Assembly (NCBI GenBank): GCA_033064195.1
Contig: JARBJD010000116.1
Location: 62,001 to 126,000 of the forward strand
Length of the DNA stretch: 64,000 bases
Origin: Blattamonas nauphoetae
Taxonomy: Eukaryota; Preaxostyla; Oxymonadida
Direction of reading: 5' to 3'
Shown piece by piece: positions 46,239 through 56,308 of this stretch (its first letter is position 1; each line of letters begins with the position of its first letter). Both the position numbers and the translations under genes were made by a program. The notes beneath the pieces are model-generated. The model ran no database searches. It was not told the DNA's origin and saw nothing but the letters and a program-made list of their open reading frames with translations.

Positions 46239-46964
46239 ATGCTCTTTCAGGCATTTATCTTGTTAAGAACAGTCTTTTCTCTTGAGATTGGAGAGATTCC
46301 GCCCGATTTTACCCTCATTGATCAAGATGCCAACTCAATCACTTTTTCGTCTTTGATTGGAACTGGCCCGATTGTTGTCTTCTTCTACCACAAGGATTCA
46401 AAGAAATGGGATCAGAGGGAATTGAAAGGCTTCAAATCTTATACAGCCCGTTTCCAGAAAAAGAATGCGACAGTGTTGGGAATTAGTGGCGACGCACTCA
46501 CTGACCACGCCTCTATTTCCTCAAAATTGGGGCTCAAATACAGTCTCCTCACAGACAAGAACTACTCTGTGAAGTCAGCATGGGGGATCCCTCGTTTTAT
46601 GCTTCATAAAACAGCCCGAATGACATTCGTCTTCAACACCAACGGGGAGCTCGAATACAGCTACAAATCCGAGTTATGGCCATGGACACACGCCTTAAAG
46701 GCGTATAATGCTGTGAAGGCACTGAAAGCAGGCGAACATATTTGGAAAGTGGAGGAGGAAGAGGAACACGAAGGAGACCACTCTGTGTTCGTCCAACTGA
46801 TGGAAGACATGATGGAAGAGGCCGAGCAGATGACAGGCGACGAGGAGCCGTACCCAGCGTATGTGGATTATGATATTATTGAGAAGCAGGACGAGGAAGA
46901 GGCTGACACTGAAGAGCTCCTCAAGCTCCTCAACACACTTGTCAAGCACATGCAATCTAAGTAA
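46239..46964 (+). CDS. Secreted peroxiredoxin-like protein without any cysteine
   Basis: The 241-residue product starts with a short signal peptide (MLFQAFILLRTVFS) followed by IGEIPPDFTLIDQDANSITF, the usual opening of the AhpC/TSA (BCP/PrxQ) fold. Strand and helix blocks VVFFYHKDSKKWDQRELKGF, ATVLGISGDALTDHASIS and LKYSLLTDKNYSVKSAWGIP keep the fold. Where active enzymes have a peroxidatic Cys (PGCTTE) this protein has KKWDQRE, and there is no Cys anywhere, so peroxidase activity by the usual route is ruled out. A Glu-rich C-terminal extension of 70 residues (VEEEEEHEGD, DEEEADTEE) is added. It may be a structural or chaperone-like derivative acting in the secretory pathway. Confidence 0.8.
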   Translation: MLFQAFILLRTVFSLEIGEIPPDFTLIDQDANSITFSSLIGTGPIVVFFYHKDSKKWDQRELKGFKSYTARFQKKNATVLGISGDALTDHASISSKLGLKYSLLTDKNYSVKSAWGIPRFMLHKTARMTFVFNTNGELEYSYKSELWPWTHALKAYNAVKALKAGEHIWKVEEEEEHEGDHSVFVQLMEDMMEEAEQMTGDEEPYPAYVDYDIIEKQDEEEADTEELLKLLNTLVKHMQSK

Positions 46965-47045
46965 TCCACTTCACCCCATCTTTGCCTTTCTCTTCTTTCT
47001 TCAACACTCTCCTAATCTCAAAGCAAGAGCTGGGTGAAGTGGCAA

Positions 47046-49850
47046 TCAAGATTTCTTCGACTTGACCCGATTCAGCGTGTTCCAGAAGTCCTGAATGGAC
47101 GACTGCGTCTCCTCCGACAGCGACGTCCTCTTGTTTGTCGGGGTGGACGACCGTCGCGGTGTGGAAGATTGAGCAGGGCTGCTTGGAACCGAATCCCGTC
47201 GTTCTGATTTTTGTGGCTGCGAGTGGGCTCTGTCGCTGGGAAGAGAGGAGTGGGAGTGTGAGTGTGTGGGAGTGCTGGAACGGGCGAGTGTTGGGACAGA
47301 CCGTTCTGGTCTTGTTCTGTTTGGTGAGGACGGACTCGACGTTGTGAAGTGTGTGTCAGAATGTGAGTTGTGTCGTGCCAACTGTGCTGCTGCCTGTGAC
47401 TGTGTTTGAGATGACGAAATGATTGGCTTCGCCTTCTGCGGCGTTGTTCCTGTCTGAGCAGGCGGAATGAGGGGAACACGCCGTGGCGAGTCCCCTCTCG
47501 TCGACCGCGTCTTTGTCGGAGTCGAGCTTGTCTCCGAAAGAGCGGCAGACGAGTGTGTCTCGCCCAATCCGGCCTCCCTCCGTCGCTCTCTGCTCCGCTG
47601 CCCAATCTGCCAGTATCGCTCGAAGTCGTTCTCGATTCGTGTTTTTGTTGTCTCCTGCAGCACTTTGAGTGTGCCCAGTTCGTCGCGGAGTGTGTTGAGT
47701 TGTGTGTAGAGTGTCTGCACCTCGTTCATCACTTCGTTGAACTCAGCCACCTTCCGTGCCTCTTCTTGCACCGTCCTGTCATCCGTTTGATTGTCGTCGA
47801 TGCCCTGCATCGCCTTTTCCACTCGCAGTCGCTCCACAGTCTCTCTGAGCTGGAAGAGCGTGCCTTTCAGCGAGGCCAGCCTCTGCCCTGTCTCCTTCGC
47901 CAGAACAACCTTCGCTTTCACCTTCTCCGCATTCGCCTCCATCGACTTCATCAGCTGGTGGTTCGACCTGAACCAATCCAACGCCGTCTGCTTGTTCTCA
48001 AACGACCCCGGCATCTGAATGGTGGTTCCGATGAGAAGCGAGAAGTCGCTTGGACTGGGCGCAGTTGGCGGCGTCTTCTGTCGAAGTGTCTGGTCCGCCT
48101 TCGCCTTTGATTCGGACAGGCCAAGCTTGCTGAGCTCCTCTGCTGTCCGTGCTGACTTTGTCACTCCGCCTGTCACTGCTCCTGTTTGTGTCCACGCATC
48201 GCCCTGTGTCGGTCTCGAGTCGCGGATCATCCGAACAAGCTGCTCGATCTCGACTTGCGACTGGTCGTACTGCGCCTGGATCTCTCTCAGCCTGTCCTGC
48301 AGCTCGGCGATCTCTTCCGCCTTCTTGTTCGGGTCTTGTGCCTGTTTCTGAGCCGTCGAAGTGTCTGGCGAAGTGAACGACCCATTCGGATTTCCGGAGC
48401 GGACCAGATTTCGGAACTCGATGAGGTATTGCTTGACAATCACACTTTCGTCGATCTTCAGCTCGTCCACCTCGCCCTTCACGTATTGCTGGATGAGCTT
48501 CCGCACTCGCTCAATCTCGCTTTGGGTGATCGGCCCTCGTCCACTCGAGCTGGACGTGTAGAACGCCAGCTCCTCCTTCAGCTGTCTGATCTCAACCTTC
48601 AGGCGATGGTTCTGAGAGCGGATGTCGACCTCCTCGTTGATGCTGGCTTTGTTCTGAATTCGGGAGACTCGCTTGGCAAACTGACACGTGCCCAACGACT
48701 CCCAAATGTTGTTCTGGTCGATCGACACGTTCGCAAGCATCGACGTCAGGCACGACCCGCCAAACGAGTCTTCGAGAAGACGAGTGATGAGCGTGGAGCG
48801 GAACGGGACGTGGTCGGCGTTGTCTGCGATGGCGTTGATGCAATGCTCGAGAAGATGGAGCGAAACGTTGATGTACATTGCTTCCTTCAGCTGCTGGCCC
48901 GTCGCGTGTGTCTTCGAGACTCGTTCTGATCCGGCGAGATCAACAAGCGTCATCTTCGATTTGCGAGTGAGGTCGGTCCCTGGACGGGTGGCGAGAAGGG
49001 TGACGGAGAAGACACAGTGGGAGCGGGAGGAAGTGGCGTTCATGGCGGTGGAAGCGAAGACACGGTTGGCTTCGCCGTACATGAGGAGTTGGAGGGATTT
49101 TGTGTAAGTATCGGCTCGATAATGATTGAGGCCCTTAATTACTGTCTGTCCACCCTCTGTTTTGAATAGTTGGACTTTTGGTTTGGTTTCTTCCTGCGAG
49201 AGAAGATCGATCCCACTCCCTTCATAAATCTCGAGGTAAGAGATCTGAACTGACCACACAAAGTCAGGTCGCTGAAAAGATGACGAGAAAGTCGATCATC
49301 ATACGTTGTCCATCTCCTGGTACAGCGCGTGCAAGCAGCGAGGAATCAACCCATTGTCCTGCTCCCAATCCTCAATTCCTCCGACTACGGAGAAAGTTTT
49401 ACCACTTCCAGTCTATGATAGGTGATAAAAATCGAGAAAACGAATCATATTGATAAATCGGAAGTCAAACCTGTCCGTAGGCAAACAACGTTGAATTGAA
49501 GCCGTCTAAGACACTAAAACGCGATGTAGTCAAAGAAATTCGATGAATATGGAGATAAGTGATCTAAAAGAGTTTTAGAAACGCAAACTTCATCACTAGT
49601 TTTCGACCAATTCTTTCAAAAACTTCATCCTGCTTTATCTGCGGGTCAAATACCTCTTAAACAACATGAATTAAAGAATTTTCAAACCATCAAAAGTAAA
49701 AGTTTTCTTTTTCCGTTCAGCATTTTGTTTTTCGCTCCGTGGGAGTGTAAAAGTTATCGTTTTATCGATTGGACTGAGTTCCATGTTTGGTGTTGGATTT
49801 GGGATCGGTCGCACCCTGAGATACGTTTGAATACGTTGTGTCCGCGACAT
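47046..49850 (-). CDS. Kinesin-9 family motor (KIF6/KIF9-like)
   Basis: Kinesin-9 motors act in the ciliary central apparatus and beat control. The start (49850) reads MSRTQRIQTYLRVRPIP. Exons then give FTFDEVFDPQIKQDEVFERI and NVLDGFNSTLFAYGQ joined to TGSGKTFSVVGG (P-loop). A 33-nt intron (49272-49304) precedes RPDFVWSVQISYLEIYEGSG. Switch I is in NATSSRSHCVFS, switch II in LVDLAGSERVSKT. AMYINVSLHLLEHCINAIAD, in place of the usual NKSL, is the kinesin-9 form. The motor ends about FAKRVSRIQNKASINEEVD, followed by coiled coils and a Ser/Pro/Thr-rich tail. The motor is complete. The tail end (stop at 47046) converges with the peroxiredoxin-like gene 80 bp away. Confidence 0.9.
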
Positions 49851-49960
49851 GAACGAAAGTAAAGAGCAATGATTGCTGATTCGATGAAGAAAACGAAAAA
49901 AGAAAAATTGCGGGATGATGAGATCTCAAGAATTAGGCTCACTCCACTGATCCTAATCTG

Positions 49961-52657
49961 ATGTCCATCCCTTCGTCTGGAACCCCTATCAAACAAACCC
50001 ATGTTCCAGATCATTCTCTTCTTGGATCTCCTGGACTCTCGCCAATCCCATTTTCTCGCACACCTGACCACCAGTACTCTCAATCTGTAATCGACGCTGA
50101 TGATCCTTCAAGTATTAGTCATCTTCTCTCCTCTCCGATGAAAGTTGAAGAGTTGTCGCTTGAACCAGATTCAGAAAATCAACCACAAGAAACTCCTCCT
50201 TTTCAAAAATCTCCCAAGAGGTCGAATTATACCCAAATGAATACCCCTCCACAGCCATCAAAAGCTTCACCCAGTCCTGAAAAAGGTGACATCGTCGCTT
50301 TTTCAACTCCAACACAATCATTACGTGTCAACCACAATCACAACGCCATTGCAACGCCTGAACATACAGTACCTGACGATGACCCTGAATTATCGCCACT
50401 TCCTGGCCATCGAGGCTCAATCTTGTATGAACCACCTCCACAACATCACAACAACCACCCAGACAGCCAAGAATCCAACAGCTCACCAGAATCGGCGTCA
50501 AACCTGTCATCTGATGAGCATTCAAGTGACCATCATTCATCCATGTCCAACAAAGGTCTTGAACGTCATTCATATCTCGAATCATTCACTACTCCCTTCA
50601 AACCAAACCCAACTCAAAATCAATTCCACTCCGACTCTCCACACCATGGTCGGGGAGATCACTCAACTGGACATTCACATAGAGATGTCCCCCCGCACGG
50701 AACAGAGATGTACGACCAAGCACGACCTTTTGATTCGACGATCCGAGAATCGATCACAGACACGTCGATGGTGACACCAACGCTGATCAGTTCTCTGCCT
50801 CTCCTCTCATTCCTCTCTCCTCCTCTCGCCTCCCCACAATCCTCCCGATTTGGAAGCGATTCCGACCGTTCGAGCCATCTCAACACGTCACGAACCACCA
50901 AACGAGTCAGAAGAAGCGGAACAGAATCGTCGTCACACACCCCGTCTCCAACCCCAGTCCACCAGCACCCAAAAAGGAGCACGATGAAGAACACGTCCGC
51001 AATCACAATGGGCGAGCTGTCGGATCCTCACATCACAATGCTCAGTGGAATGTCGACTCAGCGAACAGAAGATCAGGCTTCGCATCGCTCTGGACACACA
51101 ACGAAGGACGAGCCGGGCAGCGAGGGAAAGGAGAGCACGGAGGAAGAAGACGAGAGCGAGAGCGAGGACAACAGAAGCTCGAACCAGACATCGAACAGCC
51201 AGCCGACAGCTCAATCACTCGCCAACCAGACGTCTTCCCTCCACACGCCACCCACCGTCAAGTTCAAGCCGAAGTCAGCACGAAAGTCGCCAAAGAAGAA
51301 GGAGAGGCAGAGCAACACGACGTACCAGACGCAGAACACGTCTCGGCAGAGCCACGAGGATTCCACAGAACTCAGCACCAGTCGAACGTCAGATTCGTCT
51401 TCGAGCACCACTCCCATCATCCGAGTCAGGCTGGTCCAGCCATCGTCGAACGAGTCGCCTTCCCACCCCAACATCGTCCACCATCCTTACACACCCTCGT
51501 TCACCAACACTCCCCCGTTCTTCCCCAACCCACAATCGCCGTATCCGTTCTCGTTCCTCAGCCCTCAACTCGCAGCCATGCTCCCTCCGCCGCAGATGAT
51601 GCTTCATCCGCAGCAGGTCATGTTCAGCCAGCCGATGACACCGGACTACACTGCAGTGTCACCGAATGGACATCAGCAACACCACTCACCGTCACACCAC
51701 ACACAACACACGACACCCACACACACACAGCACTCCCCGCGACACAGCCATCCACATCACTCTCACCCGTCAGAAGACTTCTCTCCTTCCGACGGCAGAC
51801 ACCAGACGCCCATCCGACCGTCCGTGGAGCTGCTCTCAAAAGCTCACAAAATCAGGTCGATCACGCCGCCGCCGATCCACGCACAGACACCTCGCCTCAC
51901 GCTCGGCCTGCCTCAGACCGACCTGCGATATCGACGACCTGAAATGGACAGCAGCGACACAGAGCGAGACTGGGCGAGGCAGAGGCAGCAGCAGATGGCG
52001 GAGAGGAGGGACAGGCTGAGCTCGACAAGTCCAATCCGACGAGTGCCGGAATACGCGGAGGACGAGCAGCTCAGGAAGAGTGAAGTGAAGCGGATGATTC
52101 GAGAAGAGGTGGACGGACTGCGGCAGCAGAATCTGCTCCTTCATCAACAGCTCCTCACTCGCCAGTTTCCACCCCAGCCATCCACACAGCCATCTCTCCA
52201 TTCTCGCCCCAACCTCCGCCAGTCCTCCCCCACCATCTCTCCGTCTCGTCGCCCACCACACACTCACTCGCACTTCCCGTCTCAGCACAGCCAGCAACAG
52301 GTCAGTCGCTCGGCCGAACAGAATCGCGGGCGAAGGATGGGTCATCTGCAGCTTCGACGGCAGCGCAAACAATTCGAGTCTGACCGGGACATGTGGAGTG
52401 TCTCAGACGAAAGCGAGTCGGAAGCGTTTCAGCGCAGTCTGCAGCTGTCGGATGAGCTCGCAACGAAAGTCTCGTCGCTCAGCCAGCTCGTGACAGAATG
52501 TCAGGAAAAGGTGCGACAGAGGAAGGAGCGGCACAGACAGGGATACAGTCAACGATCGGATGGCGATTCTCGGAATAATCAATCTTTCCCCTCACACAAC
52601 ACCATCAACACGTCCACACAGCTCTCACTCCAGCCCTCTCTTCCAAGTTTTCATTGA
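49961..52657 (+). CDS. Large disordered Ser/Pro/His-rich protein, function unknown
   Basis: An 898-residue single open frame. I recognise no folded domain. It is dominated by Ser, Pro, Thr, Gln and His, with His-rich stretches (THTQHSPRHSHPHHSHP) and many SP/TP sites, so proline-directed kinases could modify it. An acidic Ser/Glu tract (EESTEEEDESESED) follows a basic one. The C-terminal 200 residues include helical, charged segments (RKSEVKRMIREEVDGLRQQN and LQLSDELATKVSSLSQLV) that could form coiled coils. It is divergent with the kinesin gene, 110 bp away. A microtubule, centrosome or nuclear scaffold role would fit but is unsupported. Confidence 0.6.
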   Translation: MSIPSSGTPIKQTHVPDHSLLGSPGLSPIPFSRTPDHQYSQSVIDADDPSSISHLLSSPMKVEELSLEPDSENQPQETPPFQKSPKRSNYTQMNTPPQPSKASPSPEKGDIVAFSTPTQSLRVNHNHNAIATPEHTVPDDDPELSPLPGHRGSILYEPPPQHHNNHPDSQESNSSPESASNLSSDEHSSDHHSSMSNKGLERHSYLESFTTPFKPNPTQNQFHSDSPHHGRGDHSTGHSHRDVPPHGTEMYDQARPFDSTIRESITDTSMVTPTLISSLPLLSFLSPPLASPQSSRFGSDSDRSSHLNTSRTTKRVRRSGTESSSHTPSPTPVHQHPKRSTMKNTSAITMGELSDPHITMLSGMSTQRTEDQASHRSGHTTKDEPGSEGKESTEEEDESESEDNRSSNQTSNSQPTAQSLANQTSSLHTPPTVKFKPKSARKSPKKKERQSNTTYQTQNTSRQSHEDSTELSTSRTSDSSSSTTPIIRVRLVQPSSNESPSHPNIVHHPYTPSFTNTPPFFPNPQSPYPFSFLSPQLAAMLPPPQMMLHPQQVMFSQPMTPDYTAVSPNGHQQHHSPSHHTQHTTPTHTQHSPRHSHPHHSHPSEDFSPSDGRHQTPIRPSVELLSKAHKIRSITPPPIHAQTPRLTLGLPQTDLRYRRPEMDSSDTERDWARQRQQQMAERRDRLSSTSPIRRVPEYAEDEQLRKSEVKRMIREEVDGLRQQNLLLHQQLLTRQFPPQPSTQPSLHSRPNLRQSSPTISPSRRPPHTHSHFPSQHSQQQVSRSAEQNRGRRMGHLQLRRQRKQFESDRDMWSVSDESESEAFQRSLQLSDELATKVSSLSQLVTECQEKVRQRKERHRQGYSQRSDGDSRNNQSFPSHNTINTSTQLSLQPSLPSFH

Positions 52658-52879
52658 TTCTTCTTGATTGTTTCTTATTTCTGTTTCTATGGGTTCTTCA
52701 TTCTATCTACCGCATTACACTGGCTGTTTTGTACTTCATTATTGTATTGTTTGAAGTAAAACCCATCAAGGTCATCCTAGAGAGAGATTTTGTTAAGGCG
52801 ACAAAAATGGTTGAGATAGGTGAAGTGAAGAATAAAGACGTTCAAAAAGGTGTACAAATGGAAAAAATACAAAAAGGCA

Positions 52880-54048
52880 TCAAATTCCTTGGGCTGCAGT
52901 CACAGCACATTTCAGGTACTTCGGTTGGGCGTACTTTCTGTAGACAGCTTGTGTCTTGAGTATGGGTGCTTTACGAACAGCATCTTGCATTTCAGTCATG
53001 CAATTGATGAGATCTGCATGGGTGTATCCAGTATAGCGTTGGAGAGTTGCAGTCCACGGAGCTCGGCCAACAATTGTGAGAGAGTGGCTGATTGCTGAAG
53101 CTGCGATCATCGATGGTCGATAGTTCGTCGACAGTGAATAGTTCCCGAGCGAGAATTCGCAAAGAAACCTTGAGATCATCCCGATATTTTGATCTGCGTG
53201 TGAAACTTTGGCATATCGTTTCAAAAATTGATACGGGGTTGGTGCTCCCAATTTGAATTGTAGCGCATCGAGGATGGTACTTTCCATTTTGAGGATGTCA
53301 GGTTTTCGGAGTGGCGACGGGGCAGACTTGATAAGGTGCTCGATGGATGGATAGTACGTTTCTTCAAACTTGCTGGCGATGAAGAAGGAGGCAACTCCGA
53401 TCAAATTCAGCTGATCTCGTGGGGCGACATACTTGGAGAGGAATCGATCCAAAATATTGATCGTCAAATAAAGAGTGTCCAGTTGGAGAGGCACTTTGTA
53501 GATGGACGAAAGTTTCATGTGGAAATTAACAAGCCAGTCAACACAATATGCTCGGTCTTTCAATTGAATTGAACTCTGATGAGCCATGTAACCGGGCGTA
53601 ACTCTCCATCGAACCTGATTGAAGATAACAAGAAAATTTGAAAGAGATCAAAGATCAAATTTGAATTTGGTGGAGGAAGAGGTAATATTGGATTTCAAAA
53701 ATGACATATATGAAATAACTTGATGTCTTGAGTAGAACAAACCTCTAGTTCTTTCATGTATTCGTATGACTCATTCACAAACTGGGTGCACATCATCGGC
53801 TGATGTCTATCCTCAAAATCAATATCTTCCCATTTTTCTGTTGGTGGTACAACGTAAACTGGAATAAGCTTCAACTCGGGTGCCATTGGAGGCGATGGAC
53901 GTGATTGGAGACTGACAGGAGCACGTGCACGAGAAACACTTGCCTGGGAGGCCGCAGAGGTGGCTCTGGTAAGGTTATCCTTCACGTTCATGATGTTTGA
54001 GCTTTGATTTGTGATCGAGGTGAGCGGATTGTGCCGTTGATCGTACAT
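52880..54048 (-). CDS. B-type mitotic cyclin
   Basis: Two exons. The first runs from 54048 (MYDQRHNPLTSITNQSSN) through a Ser/Ala/Arg-rich segment to IDFEDRHQPMMCTQFVNESY and EYMKELE. The second gives VRWRVTPGYMAHQ, then KDRAYCVDWLVNFHMKLSSI, LYLTINILDRFLSKY, LIGVASFFIASKFEETYYPS and TPYQFLKRYAKVS. The MRAILVDWL-type box (here DRAYCVDWLV) and LDRFLS are hallmarks of cyclin A/B boxes, which bind and activate CDK1. A destruction-box-like element lies at residues 5-14 (RHNPLTSITN). At about 335 residues the size is normal but compact. The A versus B choice rests on the short N-terminus and the YM-LE motif. Confidence 0.85.
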
Positions 54049-54288
54049 GAGGAAGCCAGTTCAAAAAAGAGAATTTGAAATTGATCCGACCATGAACAGT
54101 CTTTTCCGTCCACCAAATTAACGCCGATTGTAACTGCTCTGGAATTCCGCCAATGACTCGATCTTGTCCCTGAATCCACCATATGTTCAGTTTTCGACCT
54201 GATATTTGCGTCAGTAGTCCAAAACAAGAGAACTGGGTGAGATGATGTCGAAAAGAAGGCAAGAGATATTCAAAAAATGATGAAATAA

Positions 54289-56170
54289 CTATTGTTCAGA
54301 AATCAATCGATCACTTCGTTTCCACACAAGGCATTTCCCGTCTCTTGTTGCTGCAGGAGAGTGACAAAGAGAAAAGAAGACCGGCCAGGATCGAATCGCC
54401 GTCGTAGCTGAACTGACATGAAATAAACTCGGAGCTGTCACTGTCCCGAAGCACCTGAATGCAACGGTCTTTCTTTGTTTGGTCTGTCCCGATGCTGCGA
54501 AGGTCGAAGAGGCAGCACGACGAATCAGCCGAGCATGACAGAAGAAGAGTGCCTTGCGGGTTAAAAGAGACCTGGAAAATGAAGAAAAAGAGGGATTAGC
54601 ACGTTTTGATCCAGAATACGAGAAATAAGTGAGGATGAATGAAGGAGTGGAGATGCGACGTATATAGTGCGTGAACACATTCATAAATGTGCTGCATACC
54701 ATCACAACATCGTCTGCATGGTTATCAAATGAACTAAGAAATTGGCCTTCTGTCGAGAAGAGCTTTACACTTGAATCAACACAGGCCAATGCCAGCATCG
54801 TCCCTGAAGAGTCAAAAGTGAGATAGTTGATTCCATTGGCGCATCCACTACAAAAGAGGTGACAGGATGTGATCGACATTGCAGATACAATCAGAAATAA
54901 GGAGAAAAATGGGAGGTTGCTCAAACGTCCTCATAAGGGATGAATATACAAGAAAAATGCACAAAACCAGAGAAATGCAGGAAAAAGACTGACTTAGTTT
55001 CGAATATATGAAGAAATAACGACTGTCTTGATGTTTACAAACCGTAACGTGGAAAGACGCGTTCCATTGTTTGCGTCCCAAAGGATGCAATTTCCATCAT
55101 ACGATGAAGTAGCAACCACAGTTCCACTAAAATTGAACCGTACACAGGAAATTTCCTTCGTGTGAAGAGAGAGAGTGTGCAGGCATCTGGAAGGATGAGA
55201 ATGAAGGACGCGAACTCTCCCGAGTGGTAATCCCATATTTTTGCCGTGTTATCGAAGCTGCCTGTGATGATGAGTGATTGTGAAGGATGAAAATCGATGG
55301 AGACAACAGCGTCCTCGTGTCCCTGGAGAAGATGACGATGATTGATGAAACCTTCAAAGTACTGATCGCTGTTCCATTTTCATAATTCCAAACGACACAC
55401 ATACGATCCATTCCACCTGCAGAGAATATGGGGAGAGAGAACATGCAGACCCGTGGCACAGATGGTGCTTCGAGATGATGACGCGAGTGAAATGATTTCT
55501 GCAGTGTGTTTGGAGAGTGTATGATATAACGTTCCCGTTTCAGCATCCCATATTTTTGCATTCCCATCAAATGATCCAGTGATTATGCGATCACTGAAGA
55601 GAGGCGAATCGAGATGTCAAACAATACAAACCAGAACGGATGGTTGAAGCAAACAGAGAAAACCGCATTTTGATGCCCCGTAAGAGTCTTTAGCTCAACT
55701 CCTGACCTTGCGTTCCATATTTTAACTGTTCTGTCATGGCTCACCGTCACAATCTCTGATCCAGTCTTATTCAGTGTACAGTTACTCATTGGAAACGTAT
55801 GTGGTTGAAATCGATTGGAAAAGTTGTAATGACTGATCGAGTTACCTTCTTTCTGCCTTTCAACAAGTTCTGAGAAAGAAGGGGCAGAAAACAGATGAGA
55901 GAACGCAAGTGGAAAGTTAAAGGCCAGTGGAGACAGACTTTTTACCAGTCGTAATAACTGAGGCTTTTTTGACGCGGAAATTATCGAAATTTCTCGAATA
56001 ATTGTATCTGCTACCATTTCAGCATCGGATGATCCAGAGAGGTCGAGTAGGTCAATAGTCTGAACACAGAGCTGCCCATCTGCGTCGGCATATTCAATAA
56101 TGACACCAGGAGGAAAGTATCGAATCAAGAACCTCTTAAGAGAGACCTTCTTCGATGTGAACTTGGACAT
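54289..56170 (-). CDS. DAW1: Dynein assembly factor with WD repeats 1 (DAW1/ODA16)
   Basis: DAW1/ODA16 loads outer dynein arms onto intraflagellar transport. The start MSKFTSKKVSLKRFLIRYFP followed by PGVIIEYADADGQL is the DAW1 signature (LKSLLLRYYPPGIMLEY), as is TIDLLDLSGSSDA. WD blades follow: SNCTLNKTGSEIVTVSHDRT, VKIWNARSGVELKTLTGHQ, IWDYHSGEF, RFNFSGTVVATSSYDGNCIL, LTFDSSGTMLALACVDSSV and FNPQGTLLLSCSADSS, and the protein ends GKCLVWKRSDRLISEQ. Introns interrupt nearly every blade, so exon edges are approximate, but the order of blades matches the family. It supports the presence of motile flagella with outer dynein arms. Confidence 0.85.
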
Positions 56171-56308
56171 CTCTTTATCTGGGTCTGATCGGCGTAAATC
56201 TGGGATCTCTCACCAAAATCACTTGAATCATCAGAAAACACTTGAGCGAAATGAATACAGAGAGACAATGAAGATTCTCGAAAAAAAGCAGAACATAGAA
56301 GCAAAAAC

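Noticed and set aside
48186-48929. A 247-codon plus-strand frame opposite the kinesin gene
   Set aside because: It is antisense to the motor domain and its coiled coil; Leu/Arg richness is the mirror of the coding strand.
52654-52959. A 101-codon plus-strand frame with a hydrophobic start after the disordered protein
   Set aside because: Its 3' half is antisense to the cyclin last exon and no conserved motif is present. The hydrophobic part is AT-rich spacer.
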